15,898 nt of DNA from Nitrospira sp. (GTDB taxonomy: Bacteria > Nitrospirota > Nitrospiria > Nitrospirales > Nitrospiraceae): assembly GCA_005116795.1 (NCBI GenBank), contig SWDL01000384.1, forward strand, positions 1 to 15,898. Direction: 5' to 3'. The notes below the pieces were generated by a model. The model had not been told where the DNA came from, ran no database searches, and saw only the letters and a program-made list of their open reading frames with translations. Every line of letters begins with the position of its first letter. Positions within the stretch are counted from its first letter, which is position 1. The position numbers and the translations under genes were made by a program. Below are positions 1 to 8,272 of the stretch, piece after piece.

Positions 1-2
1 AG

Positions 3-827
3 AACGGATTGTCCGCTCGCCCGGCGCTTCCGCACTATGAGAAGGTGGCCATCGTAGGGGCTCGCGCCTGTGACCTCGCCGGGCTCGCCATCCAGGATCA
101 GATTTTTCTCAAAGACGCCTATCGTGATCCCTACTATCAGGCCCGCCGTGAAGGCCTCTTTCTGGTCGCGGTGAACTGCACGAGGGCGCTTGCGACCTGT
201 TTTTGCGCGTCGATGGAGACCGGACCTCGCGCCGTCAGTGGCTTCGATCTGGCGCTGACCGAATTGGATGAGGTGTTTCTGGTGGAGGCAGGCAGTGCGG
301 CGGGCGAGGAGGTGGTGGGTGAGCTGTCGCTCGCGCCGGCCTCGACCACGCAGGTTCGTGAGGCCGAACAGCAGATTCAGGCGTGTGCCAATAGTCAGAC
401 CAGGCGCCTCGACACCTCGCACCTTCCTCAGGCCCTCTATGACGCCCATGAGCATCCGCGGTGGGACGACGTGGCGGCGCGTTGCCTGGCCTGCGGGAAC
501 TGCACGATGGTCTGCCCGACTTGCTTCTGCCATACCGTTGAGGAGACGCCGGACCTCACGCAACAACGCGCCGAGCACAGCAGATTGTGGGATTCCTGCT
601 TTACGCAGGACCACGGCTATATCCACGGGAAGAATATCCGTCCAACGATCAAAGACCGGTATCGCATGTGGCTCACGCACAAGCTGGCTTCGTGGATCGA
701 TCAATTCGGAACATCGGGCTGCGTGGGCTGTGGGCGCTGCATCACGTGGTGCCCGGTGGGGATTGACCTGACCGAAGAGCTGCCGGCTCTGCTGGAGCGC
801 CCTACGGGAAAGGCAGATCGAGGTTGA
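3..827 (+). CDS. hydB: Group 3b [NiFe]-hydrogenase beta subunit (4Fe-4S protein), 5' partial
   Basis: Electron-transfer subunit of a cytosolic bidirectional NAD(P)-linked hydrogenase (sulfhydrogenase type). It passes electrons between the small subunit and the flavin subunit. The frame is open to the window edge. The TTG at 9 is probably internal, because family members are longer (about 340 residues or more) and the usual N-terminal part is missing here. Visible features are an ACDLAGL segment near the N-terminus, a first ferredoxin motif CLACGNCTMVCP, a conserved WDSCFTQDHGY block, and a second ferredoxin motif CVGCGRCITWCPVGID near the C-terminus. Both clusters have their full cysteine sets. 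The next gene, about 140 bp downstream on the same strand, is the flavin subunit, the usual arrangement. The family resembles subunit A of anaerobic sulfite reductase, but the catalytic hydrogenase genes that follow fix the assignment. Confidence 0.9.
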   Translation, partial: NGLSARPALPHYEKVAIVGARACDLAGLAIQDQIFLKDAYRDPYYQARREGLFLVAVNCTRALATCFCASMETGPRAVSGFDLALTELDEVFLVEAGSAAGEEVVGELSLAPASTTQVREAEQQIQACANSQTRRLDTSHLPQALYDAHEHPRWDDVAARCLACGNCTMVCPTCFCHTVEETPDLTQQRAEHSRLWDSCFTQDHGYIHGKNIRPTIKDRYRMWLTHKLASWIDQFGTSGCVGCGRCITWCPVGIDLTEELPALLERPTGKADRG

Positions 828-951
828 GGCTGAGGCTGCCCTGCATGATTCATGAAGACTTCTCCTGCACCTGCGTCTATGCCGCTGGGCACCCGTTGCT
901 CTTTTGCTGCCATGGGTCGAACGCGACGCCCCGTCATGAATAATGCGGTCT

Positions 952-957
952 AGGAGA
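952..957 (+). promoter_or_regulatory. Ribosome binding site deciding the gamma-subunit start
   Basis: AGGAGA lies 9 bases before ATG 967 (another ATG follows at 970). An in-frame ATG at 943 lies upstream of this site and has no comparable Shine-Dalgarno, so 967 is preferred. Confidence 0.6.
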
Positions 958-966
958 AATGGAGCC

Positions 967-1347
967 ATGATGTCCTCCGCAGCGGCCGCCGGAAACCCCT
1001 GGGCCAACCCCTATCTGATCCAGTCGGCCACCATTGTGGAGAAGATCCGAGAAGCGGAAGATATTGACACCTATCGCTTGCGCTTCGTCGATGAGCAGGT
1101 GCGGCGAAGCTATCGGTTCGCGGCCGGGCAGTTCAATATGGTCTATCTGTTCGGGGTCGGCGAGGTGGCGATTTCGATCGTCTCGGACCCGGATGAGCCG
1201 GAGTCCCTGGACCACACTATTCGCGTCGTGGGGCGAGTCACCAAGGCAATTGCCGATCTGAAGCCCGGCGATGTATTGGGCATCAGAGGCCCCTTCCCGG
1301 AGCGCTCCAGCGCGCAGGCACGAGGGACGCTTCACGAAGGGTTCTGA
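967..1347 (+). CDS. hydG: Group 3b hydrogenase gamma subunit, truncated: flavin-binding half only
   Basis: The gamma subunit normally carries FAD, NAD(P) and a [2Fe-2S] cluster and exchanges electrons with NAD(P)H. This frame encodes only 126 residues, whereas the family has about 270-300. Residues 15-110 match the flavin-binding beta-barrel: GQFNMVYLFGVGEVAISI at 54-71, then LKPGDVLGIRGPF at 98-110. In intact proteins the GPFG motif leads directly into the Rossmann NAD(P) domain and later a CGxGxCGxC [2Fe-2S] motif. Here it is followed by about 16 unrecognised residues and TGA. No Rossmann glycines or cysteines are found in any frame before the next gene starts at 1361. The break lies near 1290-1300. 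I read this as an internal deletion of roughly 450 bp or an assembly join. The first half is a secure match. Confidence 0.82.
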   Translation: MMSSAAAAGNPWANPYLIQSATIVEKIREAEDIDTYRLRFVDEQVRRSYRFAAGQFNMVYLFGVGEVAISIVSDPDEPESLDHTIRVVGRVTKAIADLKPGDVLGIRGPFPERSSAQARGTLHEGF

Positions 1348-1360
1348 AGGGACACGTATC

Positions 1361-2194
1361 GTGGATCTGCAGAAGGATCACAAAAAGCCTCGTCGCCCCC
1401 GGCTCGGCGTCTTCAAGTTCGCCTCCTGCGACGGCTGTCAACTCAGCATCTTGAATTTGGAGGATGACCTGCTCGCTCTAGGGCAGGCGCTGGACATCGC
1501 CTACTTTCCTGAAGCCTCCAGCGACATGAGGGAAGGTCCCTACGACATCGCGTTGGTCGAAGGCTCTATCACCACGCCGGAGGATGCACATCGGATTCTG
1601 TCCGTGCGAGAGCAAGCCACGGTGTTGATCACGATCGGCGCCTGCGCCACGGCCGGCGGGATTCAAGCGTTGCGCAACTGGGCAGACGTCGAAGCCTTCA
1701 AGCGAGTGGTCTATCCGAGTCCCCAGTACATCCAGAGCCTCAGCACCTCGACGCCGATCTCGGAACATGTGCGGGTCGATTTTGAATTGTGGGGCTGTCC
1801 GATCGATAAAGAACAATTGCTCCGGGTGCTCACCGATCTGTTAGCCGGTGTTCAACCACGCCTGCCGACGCACAGCGTGTGCATCGAATGTAAACGCCGG
1901 GGGAATGTCTGCGTGATGGTTGCCAAGGGGATCCCCTGTCTCGGGCCGGTGACGCGCACCGGGTGCGGCGCGATTTGTCCGAGCATGGGCCGGGACTGTT
2001 ATGGTTGCTTCGGCCCGGCCGAAGGGGCGCATGAAGGTCCCGGACTCCCTCCGAATACGGCCTCGCTGGCCAAAGAGTTTCACCGGGGCCTCCAGCTCAT
2101 TCCCGCCGAGGTGCTGCGCCGTTTCCGCGGCATCAACGGCTCAGTAAGACCGTTCCGGGAGGAGAGCGAGGTGTGGGAACGCGATGAAGCGTAA
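1361..2194 (+). CDS. hydD: Group 3b [NiFe]-hydrogenase delta (small) subunit
   Basis: Fe-S subunit that carries electrons away from the NiFe active site. The GTG at 1361, preceded by GAAGGGA, gives a 277-residue protein of normal length starting next to the first conserved block. The frame is open further upstream (ATG 1271), but that part overlaps the gamma gene and reads as low-complexity Arg/Ser, so it was not used. The proximal-cluster ligands are CDGC (23-26), GAC (95) and GCP (146). The C-terminal cysteine-rich region has VCIECKRRGNVC (173-184), C193, and CGAICPSMGRDCYGC (202-216), enough for two more clusters as in group 3 small subunits. It starts 14 bases after the gamma stop and is followed by the catalytic subunit. 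Nothing looks damaged. Confidence 0.93.
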   Translation: MDLQKDHKKPRRPRLGVFKFASCDGCQLSILNLEDDLLALGQALDIAYFPEASSDMREGPYDIALVEGSITTPEDAHRILSVREQATVLITIGACATAGGIQALRNWADVEAFKRVVYPSPQYIQSLSTSTPISEHVRVDFELWGCPIDKEQLLRVLTDLLAGVQPRLPTHSVCIECKRRGNVCVMVAKGIPCLGPVTRTGCGAICPSMGRDCYGCFGPAEGAHEGPGLPPNTASLAKEFHRGLQLIPAEVLRRFRGINGSVRPFREESEVWERDEA

Positions 2195-2245
2195 GGCGAG
2201 GAGCGTTAGTCGTGGAACAACATTCGCCGACCGGATGTGTATGCC

Positions 2246-3553
2246 ATGAGTGAGTCAAAAGGAACCAACACGAGGACCATCGCGGTCGATATGATCGCGC
2301 GCGTCGAAGGCGAAGGCGCGCTCCGTGTCACCGTGAAAGACGGCACCGTCCAGGACGTAGAACTCAGAATCTTCGAGCCACCCAGGTTTTTTGAGGCATT
2401 CTTGCAAGGGCGGCATTACAGCGAAGTGCCGGACATCGTCGCGCGGATCTGCGGCATCTGTCCCGTGGCGTATCAGATGAGCGCCGTCCATGCGCTCGAA
2501 CAGATTTTTGGCTTGCAAGTCGACGGTGCACTGCGTGACCTGCGGCGGCTCATCTACTGCGGCGAATGGATCGAGAGCCATACGCTCCACGTCTATATGC
2601 TCCACGCGCCGGACTTTCTCGGCTATGCCAGCGCGATCGCGATGGCCAAAGACCATCCGGAGATGGTGACCCGTGGCCTGCGACTGAAGAAAGCCGGCAA
2701 TGCCCTGATGACGTTGCTGGGCGGCCGCTCCGTGCATCCGGTCTCGGTGAAGGTCGGTGGGTTTTCGCGCGTGCCGTTGCGGCGCGAGCTGGAGGGTCTG
2801 AAAGAGGAACTCTTGTGGGCGCGTGACGCGGCGGTGGAGACCGTCCGATGGGTGGCGGGGTTCGATTTTCCTGATTTTGCCCAGGACTATACCTTCGTCG
2901 CACTCCGTCCTTCCGATGAGTATCCCTTCAATGAGGGACCGATCGCGTCCAGTGGCGGCGTGAATATTTCCGCAGTGGAGTTCGAGCAACATTTCAGGGA
3001 AGAACAGGTGTCCTATTCCACGGCACTCCAGTGCAGTTTCAACGGGGCCGGCTATTTGGCCGGCCCATTGGCGCGGCTGAACCTCAACGCGGACCGGCTC
3101 TCTCCCATGGCCAAACAGACCCTGGCCGACACCGGGTTGGCGTTGCCCCTGCGCAATCCCTTTCACGCGATCGTGGCCCGCTCTGTTGAAATCCTGTATG
3201 CGATCGAGGAGACGCTGCGGATCATCGACAGCTACGAGCCGCCACCCAGTCCATCGGTCCCCGTGACAGTGCGCGCCGGTACCGGTATGGCCTGCACCGA
3301 AGCGCCGCGAGGAATTCTCTATCATCGATATCGGGTGGATGGTGACGGTCTGATTCGCGAAGCCAAGATCGTTCCGCCCACCTCGCAGAACCAGCGGCGG
3401 ATCGAAGAGGACCTTCGCGCGTATATGCCTCGCGTGTTGGATCTCCCGAACAAGCAAGCCGCCTTGGGATGCGAAAAAGTCATCCGGTGCTATGACCCCT
3501 GCATCTCCTGCGCAACGCATTTCTTGAAGTTGGACATACAACGTGACGGGTGA
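2246..3553 (+). CDS. hydA: Group 3b [NiFe]-hydrogenase alpha (large, catalytic) subunit
   Basis: Catalytic subunit holding the Ni-Fe(CN)2CO centre: H2 to 2H+ + 2e-, reversible. All four metal-binding cysteines are present: the L1 motif RICGIC (C69, C72) and the L2 motif DPCISCATH (C419, C422), with length 435 typical of group 3. Ten residues follow the last histidine (FLKLDIQRDG). This is the C-terminal peptide that maturation proteases remove after nickel insertion, which fits the protease gene 4 bases downstream. The start is uncertain: GTG 2237 is in frame and would add three residues, and neither site has a strong ribosome binding site. The similarity to F420-non-reducing and sulfhydrogenase alpha subunits, plus the neighbours, supports group 3b rather than the membrane groups 1 or 2. 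Confidence 0.95.
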   Translation: MSESKGTNTRTIAVDMIARVEGEGALRVTVKDGTVQDVELRIFEPPRFFEAFLQGRHYSEVPDIVARICGICPVAYQMSAVHALEQIFGLQVDGALRDLRRLIYCGEWIESHTLHVYMLHAPDFLGYASAIAMAKDHPEMVTRGLRLKKAGNALMTLLGGRSVHPVSVKVGGFSRVPLRRELEGLKEELLWARDAAVETVRWVAGFDFPDFAQDYTFVALRPSDEYPFNEGPIASSGGVNISAVEFEQHFREEQVSYSTALQCSFNGAGYLAGPLARLNLNADRLSPMAKQTLADTGLALPLRNPFHAIVARSVEILYAIEETLRIIDSYEPPPSPSVPVTVRAGTGMACTEAPRGILYHRYRVDGDGLIREAKIVPPTSQNQRRIEEDLRAYMPRVLDLPNKQAALGCEKVIRCYDPCISCATHFLKLDIQRDG

Positions 3554-3556
3554 GGC

Positions 3557-4048
3557 ATGAGAAGTATTGGAGCACGACATCCCGTTCGCATCATCGGGCT
3601 CGGCAATCTGTTCAGAGGTGATGATGCGGCGGGGCTGCTGGCCGCGCGGCGGCTGAAAGACCTGGTGGGGGACCGTGCCGAAGTGATCGAAGCGGAGTTG
3701 GCCGGTCTCGACGTGCTGGACTTGATGGCAGGGGCTCCAGCCGTCTTCTTGATCGATGCGGCAAGGAGTGGCCGGCCTGCGGGAACCATCCATCGTCTCG
3801 ATGCGTCCGCCGGTCCGATCTCAGGAGACCTGTTCCCGCATTCGACGCACGTTCTCAATGCGGTAGACGCGATTGAGCTGGGCCGTACGCTGGGCCTCCT
3901 TCCGCCTTGCGTGATCGTGTACGGCGTGGAAGTCGGTGACACCACGGCCGGCAGCGCTCTGTCTCCGGCGGTTGCCGGAGCATTGGGTCAGGTTGTCGAG
4001 CGAGTCTTGCGTGAGTTGGAGGGGATCACGTGCACGAGTGGCAGTTGA
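3557..4048 (+). CDS. [NiFe]-hydrogenase maturation endopeptidase (HycI/HyaD family)
   Basis: Cytosolic protease that senses nickel in the immature large subunit and cuts off its C-terminal extension. The protein has 163 residues, normal for the family. The N-terminal signature is IIGLGNLFRGDDAAG (12-26). The nickel-sensing acidic and histidine residues of the family correspond to the aspartate at 22 or 23, D67 (in LIDAAR) and H98 (in STHVL). It starts 4 bases after the large-subunit stop, so the two are very likely co-transcribed. The substrate subunit still has its tail. The 3' end overlaps the HypA gene by 19 bases, suggesting translational coupling. Confidence 0.92.
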   Translation: MRSIGARHPVRIIGLGNLFRGDDAAGLLAARRLKDLVGDRAEVIEAELAGLDVLDLMAGAPAVFLIDAARSGRPAGTIHRLDASAGPISGDLFPHSTHVLNAVDAIELGRTLGLLPPCVIVYGVEVGDTTAGSALSPAVAGALGQVVERVLRELEGITCTSGS

Positions 4049-4383
4049 TGGCTCAGGTGGTCAAGATGGTGGAGGAGGCGCTCCGCCGGGCTCCCTGTTC
4101 GAAGCCTTCGGTCGTGAGGCTCAAGGTCAGTATGCAGTCTCATTTTTTCGAGCACGATGAGGCGACGTTGCAGTCGGTCTTTGCTGCTGCCGCAGAGGGG
4201 ACTGTTGCTGAGCGGGCCGCTCTGGAGATTCTGCCGGTTCCCGTCACTGCCCGATGCCGGCTGTGCGGGACTTTCTGCGAGATGACTGAGCTGCTGCAAT
4301 GTTGCCCGCGTTGCGGGTCGGCAAGCTTGGACGTGGAGGAGGTCCCCGAAGTGGTGCTTCACGAGGTGGTGGTGGAGGAATGA
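4030..4383 (+). CDS. hypA: Hydrogenase nickel-insertion protein HypA
   Basis: Small nickel metallochaperone that works with HypB to load Ni into the large subunit. It has 117 residues. The N-terminus reads MHEWQ, and the Met-His-Glu start is the family's Ni site, which confirms the GTG start at 4030. The structural zinc site has CRLC (76-79) and a CCPRC segment (91-95). The gene overlaps the upstream endopeptidase by 19 bases and shares an ATGA with hypF, so three consecutive maturation genes are translationally coupled. Its usual GTPase partner hypB is not beside it or anywhere in the window. Confidence 0.93.
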   Translation: MHEWQLMAQVVKMVEEALRRAPCSKPSVVRLKVSMQSHFFEHDEATLQSVFAAAAEGTVAERAALEILPVPVTARCRLCGTFCEMTELLQCCPRCGSASLDVEEVPEVVLHEVVVEE

Positions 4384-6731
4384 AACAAGAGACCGTGGTT
4401 CGCCTGCGTGTCACCGTCGAAGGAACGGTCCAGGGGGTCGGATTCAGGCCGTTTGTCTTCCGTGTCGCGCAACAACTTGGAGTAGCCGGATGGGTCACGA
4501 ACAGCTCTCACGGCGCGCTGCTGGAACTGGAGGGACCGGTTGCTGTGGTGGAGACCTTTCTAGAACGGATGCAGACGGAGGCGCCGGCTGCGGCGAAGGT
4601 GGATCGGCTGGCCGTAGAATCTGCGAGTCCGACAGGGGAGACCGCCTTCGGGATTCGGACCAGCGAAGGTGCGGGTGTGCGGCGTCTGGTGGCGCCACCG
4701 GATCTCGCGACTTGTGCCGATTGTCTGCGTGAGCTGAACGATCCGATGGATCGGCGTTTCCGCTATCCCTTTCTGACCTGCACCCAATGTGGCCCACGCT
4801 TCAGCCTCATCACGGACATTCCCTATGATCGCGCCAACACGACGATGAGCCGGTTCCCGCTTTGCCGGGATTGCCGGGCAGAATATGAGGACCCCACGAA
4901 TCGTCGCTTCCACGCCGAACCGATCGCCTGTCCGGTTTGTGGCCCTCGATTAGCGTTGTGGGATGTTCAGGGGCACGAGGTGGCTCGTGACCAGGAGGCC
5001 TTGCAGCAGGCCTGCGAGATCATCCGGAGAGGCGGGGTCCTCGCGGTCAAGGGAGTCGGCGGATTTCAGCTTTGGGTGGATGCCCGTTCGGACGCAGCCG
5101 TGCAACGGTTGCGCCTACGCAAGACGAGACCGGAGAAACCTTTCGCGGTCTTGTTTCCATCTGTTTCCGCTGTTCGGGAATCATGCCGTCTTACTCCGGA
5201 AGAAGAGGGCTTGCTGCTCTCTCCGGAAGCGCCGATCGTGTTGCTGCGACAGCGCGAACCGTCAGGGCTGGCCCGGTCGGTGTCGCCCGACAATCCCTAT
5301 GTCGGCGCCATGGTGCCGTGCAGCCCGCTCCACCATCTATTGATGACGGAGTTGCAAGGTCCGGCGGTGGCCACCAGCGGCAATCGCTCCGACGAACCCA
5401 TCGTGATCGATGAACAAGAGGCGCTCGTTCGGCTCGCCGGGATCGCGGATGCATTCTTGGTTCACGATCGAGCGATTACACGGCCGGTCGATGATTCGGT
5501 CGTGCGTGTGGTGGAGGGCGAAACGCTGATACTCCGGCGAGCAAGAGGCTATGTGCCTCGGTCGATCAGAGTGAATGCTTCCCTCACGAACGGGAGCGCG
5601 ATGGTCCCGATTCTCGCGGTCGGGGGCCATCTCAAGAACACGATTGCACTGACGTCCGGCGATCAGGTCATGCTGAGCCAGCACCTTGGCGATCTGTCCA
5701 CGCTGGAGGCCTTCGAGGCGTTTCGCCGCGCCGTCGATGATCTGCAACGGCTGCTCGACGTACAGCCCCAACTGGTGGCCTGCGATCTCCACCCCGACTA
5801 TCGGTCAACCATCTTCGCGCAGGTATTCGCCGAGCGACATGCGATCCCGCTCGTTCGGGTCCAACATCATCATGCCCATGTCGCCGCCTGCATGGCCGAG
5901 CACAACTTGGATGGCGAGGTGTTGGGCGTGGTTTGGGACGGGGCGGGCTATGGCTCCGACGGCGCGATCTGGGGAGGTGAATTTCTGATCGCGGGGTATC
6001 AAGGCTTTCGACGTCTCGCCCATCTTCGACCGTTCCGCTTGCCGGGCGGAGAAACGGCCATGCGTAAACCCTGGCGCAGTGCCTTCTCGGTCCTGTGGGA
6101 GATCTATGGAGAGAGGAGAGCCGGTGAAGAGTGTGCTGCCCGGCAATGTGTGAAAGGGGAAACCGACGCGCTTTTGGTCCTCTTGAGAAAAGGTCTTGCT
6201 TCTCCCTGGACCACCAGCATGGGAAGACTCTTCGACGCCGTGTCGTCGCTTGCCGGCTTGTGTGATGAAGCCAGTTTTGAAGGGCAGGCGGCCATGGCCC
6301 TGGAGTTTGCGGCGGAACGGTATGAAAAGACTGCCCCTGGTGATGAAACGGGCTACCAGTTCGCCGTTACACGAGGTGAGGACCACCAGGCTATGTGGGT
6401 GGCCGACTGGCGACCGCTGATCGAGTCTCTTATAAAGGAGAGGCGTGAAGCCAGCAGTCCCGAGCGGATTGCCTATCGGTTCCATCTCGGGCTGGCCGAT
6501 CTCATCTGCCGGATTGCAGAACAAGCCGCGTTGCCACGGGTGGTGCTGACCGGCGGATGCTTCCAGAACGCCCTGTTGCTCCGGCTCGTCCGTCGCCGGT
6601 TAGAGCGGGTAGGTTTTATCGTCTATAGCCATCGGCTGGCGCCGCCAAACGACGGGGGGTTGTCCTTAGGGCAGGCCGTGGTCGCGGCGCATCAGGTGGA
6701 AAACAGTCGGTCCCCCTCTATATCAAGGTAG
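4380..6731 (+). CDS. hypF: Carbamoyltransferase HypF
   Basis: Makes carbamoyl-adenylate from carbamoyl phosphate and ATP and transfers the carbamoyl group to the C-terminal cysteine of HypE, the first step in forming the CN ligands of the active-site iron. The full length of 783 residues is typical. Domains in order: acylphosphatase-like (VQGVGFRPFVF, 17-27); two zinc fingers, C112/C115 with C134/C137 and C162/C165 with C184/C187; a YrdC-like domain (about 205-390, with KGVGGFQLWVDA); and a Kae1-like domain with HHHAH (496-500), WDGAGYGSDG and LTGGCFQNA. The start is ATG 4380 inside the ATGA shared with hypA. The open frame extends upstream to 4299, but that part is a Gly/Arg-rich shadow of hypA. 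No damage is seen. Its acceptor HypE lacks its receiving end here. Confidence 0.96.
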   Translation: MKQETVVRLRVTVEGTVQGVGFRPFVFRVAQQLGVAGWVTNSSHGALLELEGPVAVVETFLERMQTEAPAAAKVDRLAVESASPTGETAFGIRTSEGAGVRRLVAPPDLATCADCLRELNDPMDRRFRYPFLTCTQCGPRFSLITDIPYDRANTTMSRFPLCRDCRAEYEDPTNRRFHAEPIACPVCGPRLALWDVQGHEVARDQEALQQACEIIRRGGVLAVKGVGGFQLWVDARSDAAVQRLRLRKTRPEKPFAVLFPSVSAVRESCRLTPEEEGLLLSPEAPIVLLRQREPSGLARSVSPDNPYVGAMVPCSPLHHLLMTELQGPAVATSGNRSDEPIVIDEQEALVRLAGIADAFLVHDRAITRPVDDSVVRVVEGETLILRRARGYVPRSIRVNASLTNGSAMVPILAVGGHLKNTIALTSGDQVMLSQHLGDLSTLEAFEAFRRAVDDLQRLLDVQPQLVACDLHPDYRSTIFAQVFAERHAIPLVRVQHHHAHVAACMAEHNLDGEVLGVVWDGAGYGSDGAIWGGEFLIAGYQGFRRLAHLRPFRLPGGETAMRKPWRSAFSVLWEIYGERRAGEECAARQCVKGETDALLVLLRKGLASPWTTSMGRLFDAVSSLAGLCDEASFEGQAAMALEFAAERYEKTAPGDETGYQFAVTRGEDHQAMWVADWRPLIESLIKERREASSPERIAYRFHLGLADLICRIAEQAALPRVVLTGGCFQNALLLRLVRRRLERVGFIVYSHRLAPPNDGGLSLGQAVVAAHQVENSRSPSISR

Positions 6732-6736
6732 GAGAA

Positions 6737-6982
6737 ATGTGCCTGGCTGTACCGGGACAGGTTGTGGCGATCCAGGATGATCCGTTGAGGACGGCCACCG
6801 TCTCGTTCGGGGGTATCGCCAAGGAGGTCTCGCTGGCGCTGGTTCCCGATGCGACAGTCGGCGACTATGTGATCGTCCATGTCGGCTTTGCCATCAGCAA
6901 ACTGGATGAAGAGGCGGCGCGACGAACGCTGGAATTGATGGCTCAACTCGATAGGGGAGAGGCAAGAGGCCAGGGGCGATAG
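6737..6982 (+). CDS. hypC: Hydrogenase maturation chaperone HypC
   Basis: Small chaperone (81 residues) that, with HypD, carries the Fe(CN)2CO unit and delivers it to the large subunit. It begins MCLAVPG, with the invariant Cys2 that binds iron once the initiator Met is removed. The middle section (VSFGGIAKEVSL and GDYVIVHVGFAI) is the usual beta-barrel core. It is preceded by AGGAG overlapping the hypF stop codon, so translation should be efficient and coupled. The last dozen residues are polar and not conserved. The protein matches HypC/HybG chaperones generally; its position between hypF and hypD supports HypC. Confidence 0.95.
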   Translation: MCLAVPGQVVAIQDDPLRTATVSFGGIAKEVSLALVPDATVGDYVIVHVGFAISKLDEEAARRTLELMAQLDRGEARGQGR

Positions 6983-7040
6983 GCAAGGTCAAGAGACATG
7001 GCCCTGTGCCTCAAGCCACTCGCCTCATGCCGAGGCAGCG

Positions 7041-8153
7041 ATGAAATACGTTGACGAGTACCGAGATCGCACACTTGCGGCGACGTTAGCGGAGCGCATC
7101 AACAAGACGGTGCGCCGGCCATGGACAATCATGGAAGTCTGCGGCGGGCAAACCCATGCGATTGTGCGGTTCGGCCTCGATGCCCTGTTGCCGTCGAACC
7201 TCACCCTGGTGCATGGGCCGGGCTGTCCGGTCTGTGTCACGCCAATCGGCCTCATCGATCAGGCGCTCCAGCTCGCGTCGTTGCCACGAGTGATTTTCTG
7301 CTCCTTCGGGGACATGCTGCGCGTCCCTGGCTCGCAGGGAACTCTGTTCGACGTCAAGGCTGCCGGGGGAGATGTGCGCATCGTCTATTCGCCGCTGGAT
7401 GCGCTGGAGTTGGCCCGCGCGAACCCTGACCGAGAGGTCGTGTGTTTTGCGGTGGGGTTTGAGACGACCGCGCCGGCCTATGCGATGGCGGCGATCCAGG
7501 CGCGGTCTCTGGGTCTCACCAACTTCAGTCTGCTCGCGGCCCATGTGCTTGTGCCGCCGGCCATGGAAGCCATCCTGTCCGCTCCCGGTTGTCGCGTGCA
7601 GGGATTTTTGGCGGCCGGTCATGTCTGTACCGTCATGGGCTATGCGGAGTACGAAGACTTGGTGCGACGCTATCGCGTACCCATCGTGGTCACGGGGTTC
7701 GAGCCGATCGACATCCTGGAAGGGATTGCGATGTTGGTTCGCCAATTGGAAGAAGGACGGGCGGTCGTCGAGAACCAGTATACGAGATCTGTGCGTCGGG
7801 AGGGCAACGTGGCGGCGCAAGCGGCCGTGCGAGAAGTCTTTGAACCAACGTTGCGCGCGTGGCGCGGCATCGGCGACATTCCTCACAGCGGCCTGAGACT
7901 CACAGCGGCCTATGCCGACTTCGATGCGGCGGTGCGATTTCGTGACGCCCTCGCTCAAGCCGGTCCGGTGGGCGGAGAAGATCCCGACTGTCGGAGCGGT
8001 CTGGTGCTGCAGGGCTTGCTCAAACCGCCCGACTGTGCGGCCTTCGGCAGCCGCTGCACGCCGGAGCGGCCGTTAGGCGCGCCGATGGTGTCGAGTGAAG
8101 GGGCCTGCGCGGCCTATTATCGGTATCGAAGCCACGTGAAACGTAAAGCGTGA
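7041..8153 (+). CDS. hypD: Hydrogenase maturation protein HypD
   Basis: Fe-S scaffold protein (370 residues, normal length) on which the Fe(CN)2CO group is built together with HypC and HypE. Family motifs are present: EVCGGQTHAI (C34), HGPGCPVC (C62, C65), GFETTAPAYA, and a C-terminal block with several cysteines (PDCRSGLVLQG, CAAFGSRC, EGAC) that supplies [4Fe-4S] ligands. The start ATG 7041 lies 58 bases after hypC. Nothing is missing. The next gene is separated by a 119-bp spacer full of short palindromic repeats, unlike the tight packing upstream. Confidence 0.95.
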   Translation: MKYVDEYRDRTLAATLAERINKTVRRPWTIMEVCGGQTHAIVRFGLDALLPSNLTLVHGPGCPVCVTPIGLIDQALQLASLPRVIFCSFGDMLRVPGSQGTLFDVKAAGGDVRIVYSPLDALELARANPDREVVCFAVGFETTAPAYAMAAIQARSLGLTNFSLLAAHVLVPPAMEAILSAPGCRVQGFLAAGHVCTVMGYAEYEDLVRRYRVPIVVTGFEPIDILEGIAMLVRQLEEGRAVVENQYTRSVRREGNVAAQAAVREVFEPTLRAWRGIGDIPHSGLRLTAAYADFDAAVRFRDALAQAGPVGGEDPDCRSGLVLQGLLKPPDCAAFGSRCTPERPLGAPMVSSEGACAAYYRYRSHVKRKA

Positions 8154-8172
8154 AGCGTATCTCGCTGAGCGA

Positions 8173-8229
8173 TTGACGATTGATCCATTGCGCCATTGAA
8201 TCAATGGTCCGATGAAACAATGAATCAAT
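8173..8229 (+). repeat. Low-complexity palindromic spacer between hypD and the hypE fusion
   Basis: About 57 bases built from variants of ATTGA, TGATC and TCAATG. It contains a perfect palindrome CCATTGA-A-TCAATGG at 8193-8207. Just before it (8136-8161) is a run of related words (CGTGAAACG, TAAAGCG, TGAAGCG). Similar words (TTGAATCATTG, GAGTCAATGA) recur at 8905-8940 on the other side of the fusion gene. No function is assigned. Confidence 0.5.
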
Positions 8230-8272
8230 CGAGGAAACCGCCCTGCGCTTCACGAGAGACGAGGCCAGATCC

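Noticed and set aside
1271..1360. Upstream extension of the small-subunit frame to ATG 1271
   Set aside because: The extra 30 residues overlap the gamma gene, are Arg/Ser-rich and match no family N-terminus. GTG 1361 with GAAGGGA in front gives the normal length.
2255..3793. A 512-codon open frame on the minus strand across the hydrogenase large subunit
   Set aside because: It lies antisense to a gene with complete hydrogenase motifs. Its translation is His/Arg/Gln-rich with no domain, typical of the reverse frame of high-GC coding DNA.
4299..4379. Upstream extension of HypF
   Set aside because: The added 27 residues are a Gly/Arg-rich shadow of hypA. ATG 4380 in the ATGA overlap starts just before the acylphosphatase domain.
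5805..6524. 239-codon minus-strand frame inside hypF
   Set aside because: It is antisense to the Kae1-like domain of hypF. No ribosome binding site or recognisable domain.
7086..7958. 290-codon minus-strand frame inside hypD
   Set aside because: It is antisense to a fully conserved HypD. The composition is typical of reverse-frame translation.
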